DNA of 42,364 nt from contig JACPAM010000122.1 in the NCBI GenBank assembly GCA_016180805.1, positions 1 to 42,364 of the forward strand, read 5' to 3'. The translations under genes and the position numbers were made by a program. The DNA comes from Deltaproteobacteria bacterium (lineage in GTDB: Bacteria; Desulfobacterota; Binatia; UBA9968). The notes under the pieces were generated by a model that did no database searches, was not told where the DNA came from, and saw only the letters and a list, made by a program, of their open reading frames with translations. The first letter of the stretch is position 1, and every line of letters starts with the position of its first letter. Below, piece after piece: positions 22,639 through 31,076 of this stretch.

Positions 22639-22812
22639 ATGTCTTCCTTCTCCGATTTCCGCGTCGATTTTTTTAAAGAATATTTCGAGCTTCACCCTAC
22701 CGAGGCGACCAACTATGGGGTCGAGGCGGAAATCACGGCAGGTGGAAACCTCGTCGGGCTTTTATTACTTGCCTTTCGAATCCAGAGCGCTGACCTGGAA
22801 CCGCAGATGTGA
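22639..22812 (+). pseudogene. Orphan N-terminal fragment of a DUF885 gene
   Basis: ATG 22639 begins MSSFSDFRVDFFKEYFELHP followed by TEATNYGVEA, matching the start of the intact DUF885 protein at 24227 (MPSFADFCADFFKKYFDLHP, AEAIHYGIEG). Similarity ends at about 22728; 27 unrelated codons follow before a stop. An AAA ATPase pseudogene lies between this fragment and the intact gene. The rest of 22527-22917 holds no gene. Confidence 0.75.
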
Positions 22813-22917
22813 AACAACTCATTTGAAACAGCCCCCACGTGGTCAATCCGAGGAGCCTAAGGAAAATCAGTTCCCTGGCTGGTTGATATTTTACCAATAG
22901 GTGGTAGAATTTCTACC

Positions 22918-24062
22918 ATGCTCCGCCGCCATCTCCAGGGTTTGGTCTTGGAATCGCTCGCTGACTTCCCCGTTGTCCTCATCACGGGAGCCCGACAGGT
23001 AGGCAAGTCCACACTGGCCCAAGCGCTCATCACTGCAAAATGGCCGGCAACCTACCTGACGCTCGATAACAGGACCGTTCTCGACGCCGCCCTGACCGAT
23101 CCGGATGGATTCCTTGCCGCGAACCCCGTGCCGCTGATCATTGACGAAGTCCAGCGCGCGCCCGATCTGCTCCGGGCCATCAAGCGCAGGGTGGACGGCG
23201 ATCGGAAGAGCGGCCAGTTTCTTCTTACAGGCTCGGCAAACCTGATGACCCTTCGAACCGTCAGCGAGTCCCTCGCCGGCAGAGTCGCGCTGCACCGCCT
23301 TTTTCCCTTCTCGCTTGGGGAGCGGCTGGGCCGCAACCCGGCGTCTTTCCTCCTGGGTCTGTTTGACGCTGACACCCCTTCGAGACGGCTTAAAGGAAAG
23401 TCTCAGCCACTCCACTTCGACCTCGCGGACGCCATCCTTCGAGGCGGATACCCGCCGGCCAGTCTCGCGCGCGCGCCGGCAAGCCGCCGGCGATGGTTCG
23501 ACAGCTATCGGCAAACGTACTGGCTAATCTCTCCGGTGAGCTGGGACGACCGCATATGACGGTCAGGCGCTACCTGGACCTGCTCGCCCTCACCTACCAG
23601 ATTTCGCTGGTTCCCGCCTACACCACGAACGTAGGGCTACGCCTCGTGAAGACGCCCAAGCTCTACTTCACCGACACAGGTCTTGCCTGTTACCTGAGCG
23701 GCGCATCGGACTGGAATGCGCTCGTGCGCCAGGGACGTCTGGGATCTATGCTGGAAACCTGGGTCGCCAACGAACTCGCGAAGTGGACCGCCTTACAGAA
23801 CGAAGACTTCCACGTTTACTTTTGGCGCACCCATTCCGGACAGGAGGTGGACTTTCTGCTGGCGCGGGGTGAGGAACTCATAGCGATCGAGGTCAAGGCG
23901 GCGCGGCACGTGGAACACCGCGACCTCACCGGCATTGAAGCTTGCGAGCAGGCTCTCGGGAAAAGGATTCGTTTCTCGCTGGTGCTCTATGGCGGGGGCG
24001 AGTTGGTCGCCCTGGGACCTCGTCGGCTGGCTGTCCCCTATGGGACGGCCCTCCTCGAGTAG
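22918..24062 (+). pseudogene. DUF4143-type AAA ATPase, deleted and frameshifted
   Basis: The first half (from ATG 22918) has Walker A ITGARQVGKSTLAQAL, Walker B PLIIDEVQRAPDLL, FLLTGSANLM and LFPFSLGE, and ends WFDSYRQTY. The second half, in another frame from about 23515, has TVRRYLDLLALTYQISLVPAY, KLYFTDTGLACYLSG, LLGSMLETWVANEL-like blocks and the nuclease-like HSGQEVDFLL ... IAIEVKAA. Intact members have about 35 residues between these halves (QTYLERDVRDL ... ), which are missing here, and the join is out of frame (23510-23530). Such ATPases are of unknown function and often mobile. Confidence 0.8.
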
Positions 24063-24226
24063 CGCGGCCTGATGAATCGCTTCCTCTCTCCTCTATCGCC
24101 CTACCCGGCTAAGGCATGTCAACTCTTATAAAGCGGTCAGCAATCAGCTTTCAGCCTTCTTTTCTTAGTTTCTGCCCTCTTCCCTCAAAATTGCAGTCCA
24201 ATGTGCCCCGTGATAAGGGAAAGATC

Positions 24227-25837
24227 ATGCCGTCGTTCGCGGATTTCTGCGCCGATTTCTTCAAAAAATATTTCGACCTTCATCCCGCCGAGGCGATCCA
24301 TTACGGGATCGAAGGTTACGACCATTTGCTGAATGATTTCAGTGACGAGAGCTTCGACGCCGAAAAAGCGTTTGTCCAAGCATCGCTAAAACGGCTGCGG
24401 GAGATTTCCGTCAAGGGGCTCACCAGGGACGAAACCCTCGATTATGCGCTCCTCGAAGGGCGGCTCGTGATCGATAATTACGAGCTTGCTAAAGAAGATT
24501 ATCGTCTCAGATGGCCCGAAGTTTACCTTCCGGCGCCCCACGTTTACATTCTAACCGTGCGTCCCACCAATGATCTCCTCGGCAACCTTTTAAGCCGTCT
24601 CGAACGCTCCCCCTCGGTCCTCGATTCAGGGATCGCCAACCTGAGCCGTCCACAAGCCAATCCGCCGCGCCTCTGGACCGAGATGGCGATTCAGTCAGCC
24701 AATGGCGCCCTCAGCTTTCTCGACGAACTGCCCAACATCCCCCGAATCAAGCAGGCCTTAAAGGATCCGAAACCTCTTACCGAAGCCATCGAGAAAACGA
24801 AAAATGCGATTCGGGACTTCGCCCAGTTTCTCAAACGGGACCTGCTCCCTCGAAGCCGAGGGAACTATGCCGTAGGAGACGAGCACTACCACCTGTTGCT
24901 CAAAAAACGCCACTTCCTGAGCCACGATGCCCGCGGCCTTCTCGCGCTGGGAGAGAGCCTTTTCGAAAAAACCAAAAAAGAGCTGGCCGCGCTCGCCGAG
25001 GAAATCGCGCCCGGAAAGAGCATTGAGGAGGTGGCCCGCGCAATCCAAGAGAATCATCCATCGGCGGGCGAGCTCCTTTCCGCGTACGAGAAAGCCATGG
25101 AGGAAGCGCGAAAGTTCGTTGTGGAAAAGCACCTGGTCTCTTTTCCCCAGCGCGAGGAGCTTCGCGTGGTTCCAACTCCCGCATTTCGCCGCCACGAAAT
25201 CCCGTTCGCCGCGTATCTCTCGCCTTCCCCGAAGGACACCGACCAGATCGGCTACTACTATGTTACCCCGGTCGCCGAGGACGATCTCCTGCGGGAGCAC
25301 AACTGGACGGGTTTGGAGAACACCTCCGTGCACGAGAGCTACCCCGGCCACCATCTCCAGTTTACGGTGGCAAACTCCATTGCCGAGGCCTCGACGCTGC
25401 CTCGCCTGATGAACGAATCGTCGGTTTTCTACGAAGGCTGGGCGCTTTACTGCGAGCAGCTCATGCAGGAGGAGGGTTTCCTTGAGACCAAAGAGCACCG
25501 CTTCGTCATGCTCAAGGATCGGCTGTGGCGGGCGCTGCGCATCATCATCGACGTCAACACCCAGACTCGCCAGATGACCTACGACGAAGCCGCGGATCTC
25601 ATGGTGCGGGAGCTTCACTTCCCCCGTGCCCAGGCGCAGGCCGATCTCAACTGGTACAGCCAATCGCCTTCGATCCCCATGGGTTACGCGCTCGGCTGGT
25701 CCATCATCAACCGCCTGCGCGATCGGGAAAAAGAGCGGCTCGGAGCGCGCTTTGATCTCTGTGAATTTCACGACCGGCTTCTCAGCGCCGGGAGCATTTC
25801 GCTCCCGCTGGTCGAGAAAAGACACTTTTCGGAATAG
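24227..25837 (+). CDS. DUF885-family putative metallohydrolase
   Basis: From ATG 24227 (AAGGGA upstream) the protein has 536 residues; the start is supported by the matching fragment at 22639. The family hallmark HESYPGHHLQF (in NTSVHESYPGHH) resembles a zinc site of HExxH-like type, followed by the conserved ESSVFYEGWALYCEQLMQE and the C-terminal YSQSPSIPMGYALGW. Members are mostly uncharacterised and are treated as peptidase- or carboxypeptidase-like hydrolases. There is no signal peptide, so it is cytoplasmic. It is full length and intact. Confidence 0.88.
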   Translation: MPSFADFCADFFKKYFDLHPAEAIHYGIEGYDHLLNDFSDESFDAEKAFVQASLKRLREISVKGLTRDETLDYALLEGRLVIDNYELAKEDYRLRWPEVYLPAPHVYILTVRPTNDLLGNLLSRLERSPSVLDSGIANLSRPQANPPRLWTEMAIQSANGALSFLDELPNIPRIKQALKDPKPLTEAIEKTKNAIRDFAQFLKRDLLPRSRGNYAVGDEHYHLLLKKRHFLSHDARGLLALGESLFEKTKKELAALAEEIAPGKSIEEVARAIQENHPSAGELLSAYEKAMEEARKFVVEKHLVSFPQREELRVVPTPAFRRHEIPFAAYLSPSPKDTDQIGYYYVTPVAEDDLLREHNWTGLENTSVHESYPGHHLQFTVANSIAEASTLPRLMNESSVFYEGWALYCEQLMQEEGFLETKEHRFVMLKDRLWRALRIIIDVNTQTRQMTYDEAADLMVRELHFPRAQAQADLNWYSQSPSIPMGYALGWSIINRLRDREKERLGARFDLCEFHDRLLSAGSISLPLVEKRHFSE

Positions 25838-25860
25838 GCAACAGGCATGAGACAACAAGA

Positions 25861-25897
25861 GACCGCAGACGGTCGACCGTCGACGGTCGTCGGTCGA
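25861..25897 (+). repeat. Short self-complementary repeat (GGTCGACCGTCGACGGTCG type)
   Basis: The spacer between the DUF885 and endonuclease IV genes contains ACGGTCGACCGTCGACGGTC and GTCGGTCG, an array of overlapping GGTCGACC/CGTCGACG palindromes. It can fold on either strand. It could be a small repeat element or a terminator without a T-run. Confidence 0.5.
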
Positions 25898-25974
25898 AGA
25901 GAAGGGACTCAGGCCTACTGCCCCACGCCCTGTTTCAACCTTTGAACTCTTAAACCCTGGAACCTCTACGAGGC

Positions 25975-26901
25975 ATGGCAACTAGAGCGATGGTAAAAGG
26001 CCCCTTGCTGGGCGCCCACATGTCCATCGCGGGCGGCGTGGGGAATGCTTTGCTGGACGGCAAGAAAGTCGGCTGCGACATCGTCCAGATCTTCACCAAA
26101 TCGTCGCGCCAGTGGGCTGCCCAACCTTACAGCAAGGAGGATATCGAGCGCTTTTTCCACAACCGAAAGGAGACTGGAATCAGCACAGTGATCGCCCACG
26201 ATTCCTATCTCTTGAACCTCGGCTCCCCCGACAGTGAACTGAGGAAAAAATCCGTCCGGGCTTTTATCGACGAGATGGAACGCTGCGAGACCTTATCCAT
26301 CTCCCTTTTGATCGCCCATCCGGGCGCCCACATGGGGGCCGGAGAAGCGCAGGGAATTAGAACCATCGCGGCCTCGCTCAGTGAAATTCAGACGGCCTGC
26401 GCGGGATACAAGGTGAAAATCGCCCTCGAGACCACTGCCGGTCAGGGAAGCACCCTGGGTTACCGCTTCGAACAAATACGCGCCATCATGGATACGACAA
26501 GAAATAGCGAGCGGGTTCGGGTTTGCCTTGACACCGAGCACGTCTTCGCCGCGGGCTATGACATCCGGAGCCGCGAAGGGTACGAGCGGACCTTCGACGA
26601 ATTCGACGCGATCATCGGCCTAAAATTCCTGGCGGCATTTCACCTCAACGACTCCAAGAAGGAGTTTCACTCTCGCGTGGATCGCCACGAACATATCGGC
26701 AAGGGGCACATCGGCGTGGATGCCTTCAGGCTCCTCGTGAACGACCAGCGCTTCTGGGGACTCCCTATGTCCCTGGAAACCCCAAAGGGGCCGGACCTCA
26801 ATGAAGACAGGCGAAATCTGCGGCTTCTCCGGAGCCTGATCGGCGCTGAGGCGTTTACCCTACCGGCAAAGCGATCCCGGGGAAAAAATATTGGACAGTG
26901 A
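25975..26901 (+). CDS. nfo: Deoxyribonuclease IV (endonuclease IV), base excision repair
   Basis: A 308-residue TIM-barrel AP endonuclease that cuts DNA 5' of abasic sites using three zinc ions. All zinc-ligand blocks are present: GAHMSIAGG, IAHDSYLLNLGS (His), LLIAHPGAHMG (His), IALETTAGQG (Glu), CLDTEHVFAAGYD (Asp and His), AFHLNDSK (His), DRHEHIGKGHIG (Asp, His) and SLETPKG (Glu). The usual DTCH is DTEH here, which leaves the ligands intact. A second ATG (25987) is a possible start. The last 47 bases overlap the convergent VIT1 gene. Confidence 0.93.
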   Translation: MATRAMVKGPLLGAHMSIAGGVGNALLDGKKVGCDIVQIFTKSSRQWAAQPYSKEDIERFFHNRKETGISTVIAHDSYLLNLGSPDSELRKKSVRAFIDEMERCETLSISLLIAHPGAHMGAGEAQGIRTIAASLSEIQTACAGYKVKIALETTAGQGSTLGYRFEQIRAIMDTTRNSERVRVCLDTEHVFAAGYDIRSREGYERTFDEFDAIIGLKFLAAFHLNDSKKEFHSRVDRHEHIGKGHIGVDAFRLLVNDQRFWGLPMSLETPKGPDLNEDRRNLRLLRSLIGAEAFTLPAKRSRGKNIGQ

Positions 26902-27586
26902 GTCCAATCAGGTAACCGAGAAGGGCCGCTCCCACCGCGATGAAGAAGAATTCCAGGCCGGAGAGAAAAAGAGATCTGGCCGCGAGATACCCTTTGAACA
27001 CGCCGACCGAGAAGAGGGTCATGGCTGCCAACGTAATGGAGAGATAAAGCGCCTGCATGCCGGCCAGGATCAAATACGGGAGCAGGGGAATGATCGCCCC
27101 CACGATAAAGGAAAAACCCATGACCAGCGCAGCCTGCACCGGACGGTGCAGCTCGGCGGCCCCAAGGCCGAAAACCTTCTCCTGGAAAGTCCGAAGAAAA
27201 ACCTTTTCTTCCTGCACCAGCAGCTTCACGATCCGGTAGCTCTGCTCTTTCTTGAGCCCTTCCTCGCTCAAGGCCCGGAGCAACCCCTCGGCGGCGAGAT
27301 AGGGCTCGCGCTCGGCAAGCCGCTCCGCCTCCCGCAATTCCTTATCGAAAATCTCTTTTTCTGCGCTTGAGGAAAGGTAGGAGCCCGCGGCCATCGAGAT
27401 GGCGCCGGCAAACATTGCGGTCAGGCCGGTGAGAATCACCACGGCGTTGTTCTCCGTGGCGCCTTGCACTCCCGCGAGCAAACCGACGGTGCTGATCAGA
27501 CCATCCTGAATCCCGAAAACGAATTCGCGGATGCGCGCCCGGCCCTCGATAACCTCTTTTTTCTGTTCGATGACGTCCAGAGCCAT
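26855..27586 (-). CDS. VIT1/CCC1-family iron/manganese transporter
   Basis: A 243-residue protein. Membrane segments lie at about residues 23-45, 50-72, 155-175, 180-200 and 215-238, and the first segment carries the family signature VFGIQDGLISTVGLLAGV. The cytoplasmic loop (residues about 75-150) is acidic and Glu-rich (EKEIFDKELREAERLAERE), as expected for metal capture in this family. These transporters move Fe2+ or Mn2+ out of the cytoplasm. Its 3' end overlaps the convergent nfo gene by 47 bases. Confidence 0.88.
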   Translation of the reverse strand: MALDVIEQKKEVIEGRARIREFVFGIQDGLISTVGLLAGVQGATENNAVVILTGLTAMFAGAISMAAGSYLSSSAEKEIFDKELREAERLAEREPYLAAEGLLRALSEEGLKKEQSYRIVKLLVQEEKVFLRTFQEKVFGLGAAELHRPVQAALVMGFSFIVGAIIPLLPYLILAGMQALYLSITLAAMTLFSVGVFKGYLAARSLFLSGLEFFFIAVGAALLGYLIGLTVQYFFPGIALPVG

Positions 27587-27599
27587 CCTAGCTCATTTC

Positions 27600-27690
27600 A
27601 AAATGCAAATTGTAAATTGAAAAATGAAAAATAGGAGGAAAGAAATCTGTGAATTTGACTTTTACATTTTGCAATTTGCATTTTGCATTG
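27600..27690. repeat. AT-rich inverted repeat (AAAATGCAAATTG family), copy 1
   Basis: AAAATGCAAATTGTAAATTG on one side and ACATTTTGCAATTTGCATTT on the other form an imperfect AT-rich inverted repeat with degenerate seven-to-eight-base units. It lies between the 5' end of the VIT1 gene and the 3' end of the peroxiredoxin gene. Related copies are at 30973-31054 and 35359-35440. Confidence 0.75.
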
Positions 27691-27699
27691 AGGCTCGGT

Positions 27700-28227
27700 T
27701 TAGTACTTCAGGGCGGTGTCCCCCGTCTGCTCCCCCGGCTGCCAATCCGAAGGGCAGAGCCTCTCGGTGCGCAGCGCTTTGAGCACCCGCAGCGTCTCTT
27801 CCACGCTCCGCCCCACGTTCATATGGCTTACCACCTGGTAGCTTACCACGGCGACGGGATTGATGATAAAAGTTGCGCGCTGGCTGACACCCTCCTTCTC
27901 GTCCAGGACACCATAGGCCCGGCTCACCTGTTTTTCCGCATCGCTCAGCAGCGGATAGTCCACACCTCCGAGTTCCTCGATCCACTCCCGGTGGGTCTCG
28001 ACGGAATCCACGCTGACGCCCAGGAGCTCGGCGCCTTCAGCGCGAAAATCCGCTGCAAGCTTGCTGAACCCGACAACTTCAGTCGGGCATATGAAGGTAA
28101 AATCGGCGGGATAAAAGAAAAACACCAGCCATTTGCGCCGGAAGGATTTTAGCGTGTAGTCCCCGATGCGACCCCGGTAGATCCCTTTCAAGGTGAAGTC
28201 CGGGGCGCTTTTGCCTACTGTAATCAT
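27700..28227 (-). CDS. 2-Cys peroxiredoxin (AhpC/TSA family)
   Basis: From ATG 28227 (AAGGAGAGCGGG upstream) the protein has 175 residues. The peroxidatic Cys lies in FFFYPADFTFICPTEVVGFS and the resolving Cys in ERLCPSDWQPGEQ near the C-terminus, so it is a typical 2-Cys enzyme that reduces hydrogen peroxide and organic peroxides using thioredoxin or AhpF-like donors. Other blocks include LGVSVDSVETHREW and ATFIINPVAVVSY. It has no partner reductase gene nearby. Cytoplasmic. Confidence 0.92.
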   Translation of the reverse strand: MITVGKSAPDFTLKGIYRGRIGDYTLKSFRRKWLVFFFYPADFTFICPTEVVGFSKLAADFRAEGAELLGVSVDSVETHREWIEELGGVDYPLLSDAEKQVSRAYGVLDEKEGVSQRATFIINPVAVVSYQVVSHMNVGRSVEETLRVLKALRTERLCPSDWQPGEQTGDTALKY

Positions 28228-28265
28228 CCCGCTCTCCTTCTGGTTGCTTTGGCCCACCTCTCGGA

Positions 28266-28499
28266 GGAATGGTCATGAAGGTTGACTTCGCCCTCACTGA
28301 TCAAAGCGGCGACCGAGGGGAGCGCGAGCGAGGCTGCGGACGTCCGATTACAGGCGATACGACTCATGGCACAGGCCCATCGGCCGCAGCCGAGAGCACG
28401 CTTCCCGAGGGAGCTCCCTGACGGGGACAGGCACGCAAGCGAGCCAGTCCCCTTGCCGCGGCCCGAAGACTCGGCCCCCGAGGAGCTTTCGAGGGAATC
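28266..28499 (+). repeat. Structured dispersed repeat, copy 2 (longest)
   Basis: The full copy runs from GGAATGGTCATGAA (28266-28279), also found at the far end of copy 3, to GAGCTTTCGAGGGAATC (to 28499). The core 28306-28499 is nearly identical to copy 1. The right end is two bases from the stop codon of the minus-strand tetR gene. Palindromes AGGGAGCTCCCT and GGGGACAGGC/GCCAGTCCCC are conserved. Confidence 0.88.
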
Positions 28500-28500
28500 T

Positions 28501-29181
28501 TTACGGTAGATTTTGCCACAGTGAGAATGTCTCTTCGCCGGCTTCGGAGGGTCGGGTCAACCACGGCTCTTCAACCTTGCCCCCGTTGAGGATGCCGAAG
28601 ACATAGATCCTGAGCATCTGCTCGATCAGCTCCGCGAGCGGTAGGTCGCGCTTGGGCCGGTACCAGGTATAGATCCAGTTCATCATCCCAAAAAGGGCAA
28701 AGGTCGCCACCCTGAGATCGACATTCTTGCCGCCCTCCGCCTCCTGGAGTTCGGCAATGAGATCCGTGAGGACTTTCACGTAGCGACGCTTCAAAACCAG
28801 CATCTTCTCCTGAAATTCGCCCGTGAGCGATTCATCTTCGTGCGCCATGACCTTCATCTCGTTCATATTGTGGAGAAAGAAGCTCAGGTGGTTCTCGGCA
28901 AAGATGCGGATGCGCGCGCGCACGTGGTTTTCTGTGCTCACTGCCTTCTCCCAACGCTGCAGGAGCGTGAGGAAGCACTGCTCCTGAATCAGGTAGAGAA
29001 GCTCTTCCTTGGTGCGGAAATAATAGTAAAGGCCCGCCAGGCTCATCCCCGTTGCGCGCGAGATGTCGCGCACGGAGGTCCGGTGAAAACCCTTCTCAGC
29101 GAAGATCGTCGCGGAAGTTTTTAGAATCCACTGAAGCTTTTCGTCGTAGTGACGGGTGGAGTTTTCCGTGCGGTTGGCCAT
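28501..29181 (-). CDS. TetR/AcrR-family regulator
   Basis: From ATG 29181 the protein has 226 residues. The N-terminal helix-turn-helix is typical: FAEKGFHRTSVRDISRATGM, then SLAGLYYYFRTKEELLYLI. The rest is the all-helical ligand domain. The frame stays open far upstream, but that part is antisense to the dehydrogenase gene and unlikely to be translated. It is divergent from the beta-oxidation genes at 29378-32279, which suggests control of fatty-acid or aromatic-acid degradation with an acyl-CoA ligand. That is inference from position. A possible operator lies at 29225-29298. Confidence 0.88.
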   Translation of the reverse strand: MANRTENSTRHYDEKLQWILKTSATIFAEKGFHRTSVRDISRATGMSLAGLYYYFRTKEELLYLIQEQCFLTLLQRWEKAVSTENHVRARIRIFAENHLSFFLHNMNEMKVMAHEDESLTGEFQEKMLVLKRRYVKVLTDLIAELQEAEGGKNVDLRVATFALFGMMNWIYTWYRPKRDLPLAELIEQMLRIYVFGILNGGKVEEPWLTRPSEAGEETFSLWQNLP

Positions 29182-29224
29182 CAATCGGCTTATATTGGCA
29201 AACCGACCTTGAGGTGTCAACCAC

Positions 29225-29298
29225 GTTCCTAACCCTTCTTTGAGATGGTACCAAAAATAGGACGAGGTTCCGGCGTTTTTCGACTTGAGGTTAGGAAC
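29225..29298. promoter_or_regulatory. Inverted repeat GTTCCTAACC...GGTTAGGAAC in divergent spacer
   Basis: Perfect 10-base arms at 29225-29234 and 29289-29298 are 54 bases apart, in the spacer between tetR and the dehydrogenase gene. Similarity extends outward loosely (TCAACC / GGGGTCAA). It could be paired operator half-sites or the ends of a small repeat element. Confidence 0.4.
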
Positions 29299-29377
29299 GG
29301 GGTCAACCTTGAAAAGCCGACCCACCCTAGTGTATAGGTCAGCATAGCCAGGAGCAAAAGGGGACATAAACTGGGGG

Positions 29378-30250
29378 TTGAGCGTGACCGTGAATGACTC
29401 GCTAATTGGGATTGTGGGCGCCGGCACCATGGGAGCCGGAATCGGGCAGGTTGCTGCCCAGGCCGGGTTTGAGACTCTCCTGTTCGATATTTCCCAGGAG
29501 TTCATCGACAAAGGAGCGGCCCGAGTCCGGGCCTTCCTGCAAAGGGGACGGGAGCGAGGTAAGATCAGCGCCGACGAAGAGACGCGCATTCTTTCGCGTA
29601 TAAAGCCGACGCTCGAACTCCAGGACCTTGCGGCCTGCTCGCTGGTCATCGAAGCGGCCCCCGAGAAACTGGAACTCAAGCGCGAAATCTTCCAGAAACT
29701 GGACTCCCTGTGCAGCCCCGCTGCGCTGCTCGCCACGAACACGTCCTCCTTGTCGGTCACGGCCATCGCCGGACCCACCAGGCATCCCGAGCGCGTCCTG
29801 GGCATGCACTTTTTCAACCCGCCGCCGCTGATGGCCCTGGTCGAGGTCGTTCGCGGCGAGCAGACAAGCCCCGCGACGATCGAGCAGGGATTGGACGTCG
29901 CCCGCCGCTTGGGGAAAACACCGGTGTCTGCGAAGGACACGCCCGGATTCATCGTTAACCGGGTCGCCCGCCCGTTTTACATCGAGGCGCTGCGCATCTT
30001 GACCGACGGCGACGCGGACGTCCGGACTGTCGATCGGATCATGAAGGATGGCGGCGGCTTTCCGATGGGGCCCTTCGAGCTCATGGATTTGATCGGAATC
30101 GACATCAACTTCGCCGCCACGCAGTCCCTCTATCAAGCGTTTTTTCACGATTCGCGATTCCGTCCGAGCCCGATTCAAGAGCGGATGGTCCTGGCAGGGC
30201 TCCTGGGCCGCAAAACCGGCAGAGGCTTCTACACCTATGGCGAAAAATGA
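29378..30250 (+). CDS. 3-hydroxyacyl-CoA (3-hydroxybutyryl-CoA) dehydrogenase
   Basis: A 290-residue NAD-dependent dehydrogenase. The Rossmann motif is GIVGAGTMGAGIGQVAAQAG (residues about 11-30), the CoA-binding/active region VIEAAPEKLELKREIFQKLD, and the catalytic His lies in GMHFFNPPPLMALVEVV. The C-terminal dimer domain has DTPGFIVNRVARPFYIEAL and GPFELMDLIGID. It oxidises L-3-hydroxyacyl-CoA in beta-oxidation or butanoate-type metabolism. The start is uncertain: TTG 29378 or GTG 29384, with GGGGG just upstream. It overlaps the next gene by 14 bases and is followed by a thiolase, so the unit encodes the last two steps of beta-oxidation. Confidence 0.9.
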   Translation: MSVTVNDSLIGIVGAGTMGAGIGQVAAQAGFETLLFDISQEFIDKGAARVRAFLQRGRERGKISADEETRILSRIKPTLELQDLAACSLVIEAAPEKLELKREIFQKLDSLCSPAALLATNTSSLSVTAIAGPTRHPERVLGMHFFNPPPLMALVEVVRGEQTSPATIEQGLDVARRLGKTPVSAKDTPGFIVNRVARPFYIEALRILTDGDADVRTVDRIMKDGGGFPMGPFELMDLIGIDINFAATQSLYQAFFHDSRFRPSPIQERMVLAGLLGRKTGRGFYTYGEK

Positions 30251-30965
30251 ACTGGCCGTCGTCGGCACGAGCCCTCTGGCGAAAGAGCTGGCGGAGCTCG
30301 CTCACGAAAAAGGCTTTGCCGTCAACGTCCACGACAGCGCCCGGGGCATTTCCAGCACCGTTTCTGCCATCATCGACGTTGAGGCCGGAAACGAGGAGGC
30401 AAAAAAAACCACGCTGAGAAAGCTCGATGCCGACTTCTCCCGCCTCCCCTTCGTGCTCAGCTCCTGCCTGGGTTTTAGCACCTCCCGGATCGCCTCCTGG
30501 ACGAGCCGGCCCGAGCGGGTTGTCGGGTTCGCCACGTTCTTTCCCCTCAAGGAAAAAAAAGTGATAGAGTTGAGCAGCGGGCTGAAGACCGAGGAGAAGG
30601 CCCTGAGCGAGGCCGAAGCCTTTTATCGGGCGCTGGGCAAAGAGCCCATTCGGGTAAAGGATACTCCGGGTCTTGTCTTCCCTCGCATCCTGAGCATGAT
30701 CATCAACGAGGCGGCCAGGAGCCTGGACGAAGACGTAGCCCAAGCGGAAGAGATCGACGTGGGGATGCGGCTGGGCACGAATTATCCCCGCGGGCCGCTG
30801 CGTTGGGCCGATCAAGTGGGCCTCGATGAGGTGCTGACGGTGCTCGAAGGCCTCCAGCGTGAGACCGGAGAGGACCGCTACCGGCCCGCTCCCCTGCTCA
30901 AGAAGATGGTCCTGGCAGGATGGCTGGGCGAGAAAAGTGGTAAGGGGTTCTATAGCTACAAATAA
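30237..30965 (+). CDS. 3-hydroxyacyl-CoA dehydrogenase-like protein lacking key residues
   Basis: A 242-residue protein of the same fold as its upstream neighbour but degenerate. The NAD motif GxGxxG is replaced by VVGTSPLAKELAELAHEKGF. The block expected to read HFFNP is GFATFFPLKEKKVIELSSG, so the catalytic His is Thr. The C-terminal part is better kept: VKDTPGLVFPRILSMIINEA, NYPRGPLRWADQVGLDEVL and the end GEKSGKGFYSYK. It overlaps the active gene by 14 bases, so the two are probably made together and may form a hetero-oligomer. Pseudoenzyme status is read from the motifs; the partner role is inference. Confidence 0.75.
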   Translation: MAKNELAVVGTSPLAKELAELAHEKGFAVNVHDSARGISSTVSAIIDVEAGNEEAKKTTLRKLDADFSRLPFVLSSCLGFSTSRIASWTSRPERVVGFATFFPLKEKKVIELSSGLKTEEKALSEAEAFYRALGKEPIRVKDTPGLVFPRILSMIINEAARSLDEDVAQAEEIDVGMRLGTNYPRGPLRWADQVGLDEVLTVLEGLQRETGEDRYRPAPLLKKMVLAGWLGEKSGKGFYSYK

Positions 30966-30972
30966 AGGAACC

Positions 30973-31054
30973 GCTCAATGCAAAAGCCAAAATACAAAAT
31001 GAAAAATTTAGATTTTGAAATTTGCACTTTGCAATCTGCATTCTGCATTGTGCT
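30973..31054. repeat. AT-rich inverted repeat, copy 2
   Basis: CTCAATGCAAAAGCCAAAAT and TTTGCAATCTGCATTCTGCATTG form an imperfect inverted repeat of the same AT-rich, ATGCAAA-unit family as 27600-27690. It fills the space between the dehydrogenase-like gene and the thiolase gene, so it lies inside an apparent operon. Confidence 0.7.
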
Positions 31055-31076
31055 GAAAGCGACGTAGGGAGTCGAG

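Noticed and set aside
24758-25981. 407-residue minus-strand frame
   Set aside because: It is entirely antisense to the intact DUF885 gene, with Arg/Val/His-rich shadow composition and no domain.
29182-29952. Long N-terminal extension of the TetR frame
   Set aside because: It is antisense to the dehydrogenase gene and has no domain; the helix-turn-helix begins just after ATG 29181.
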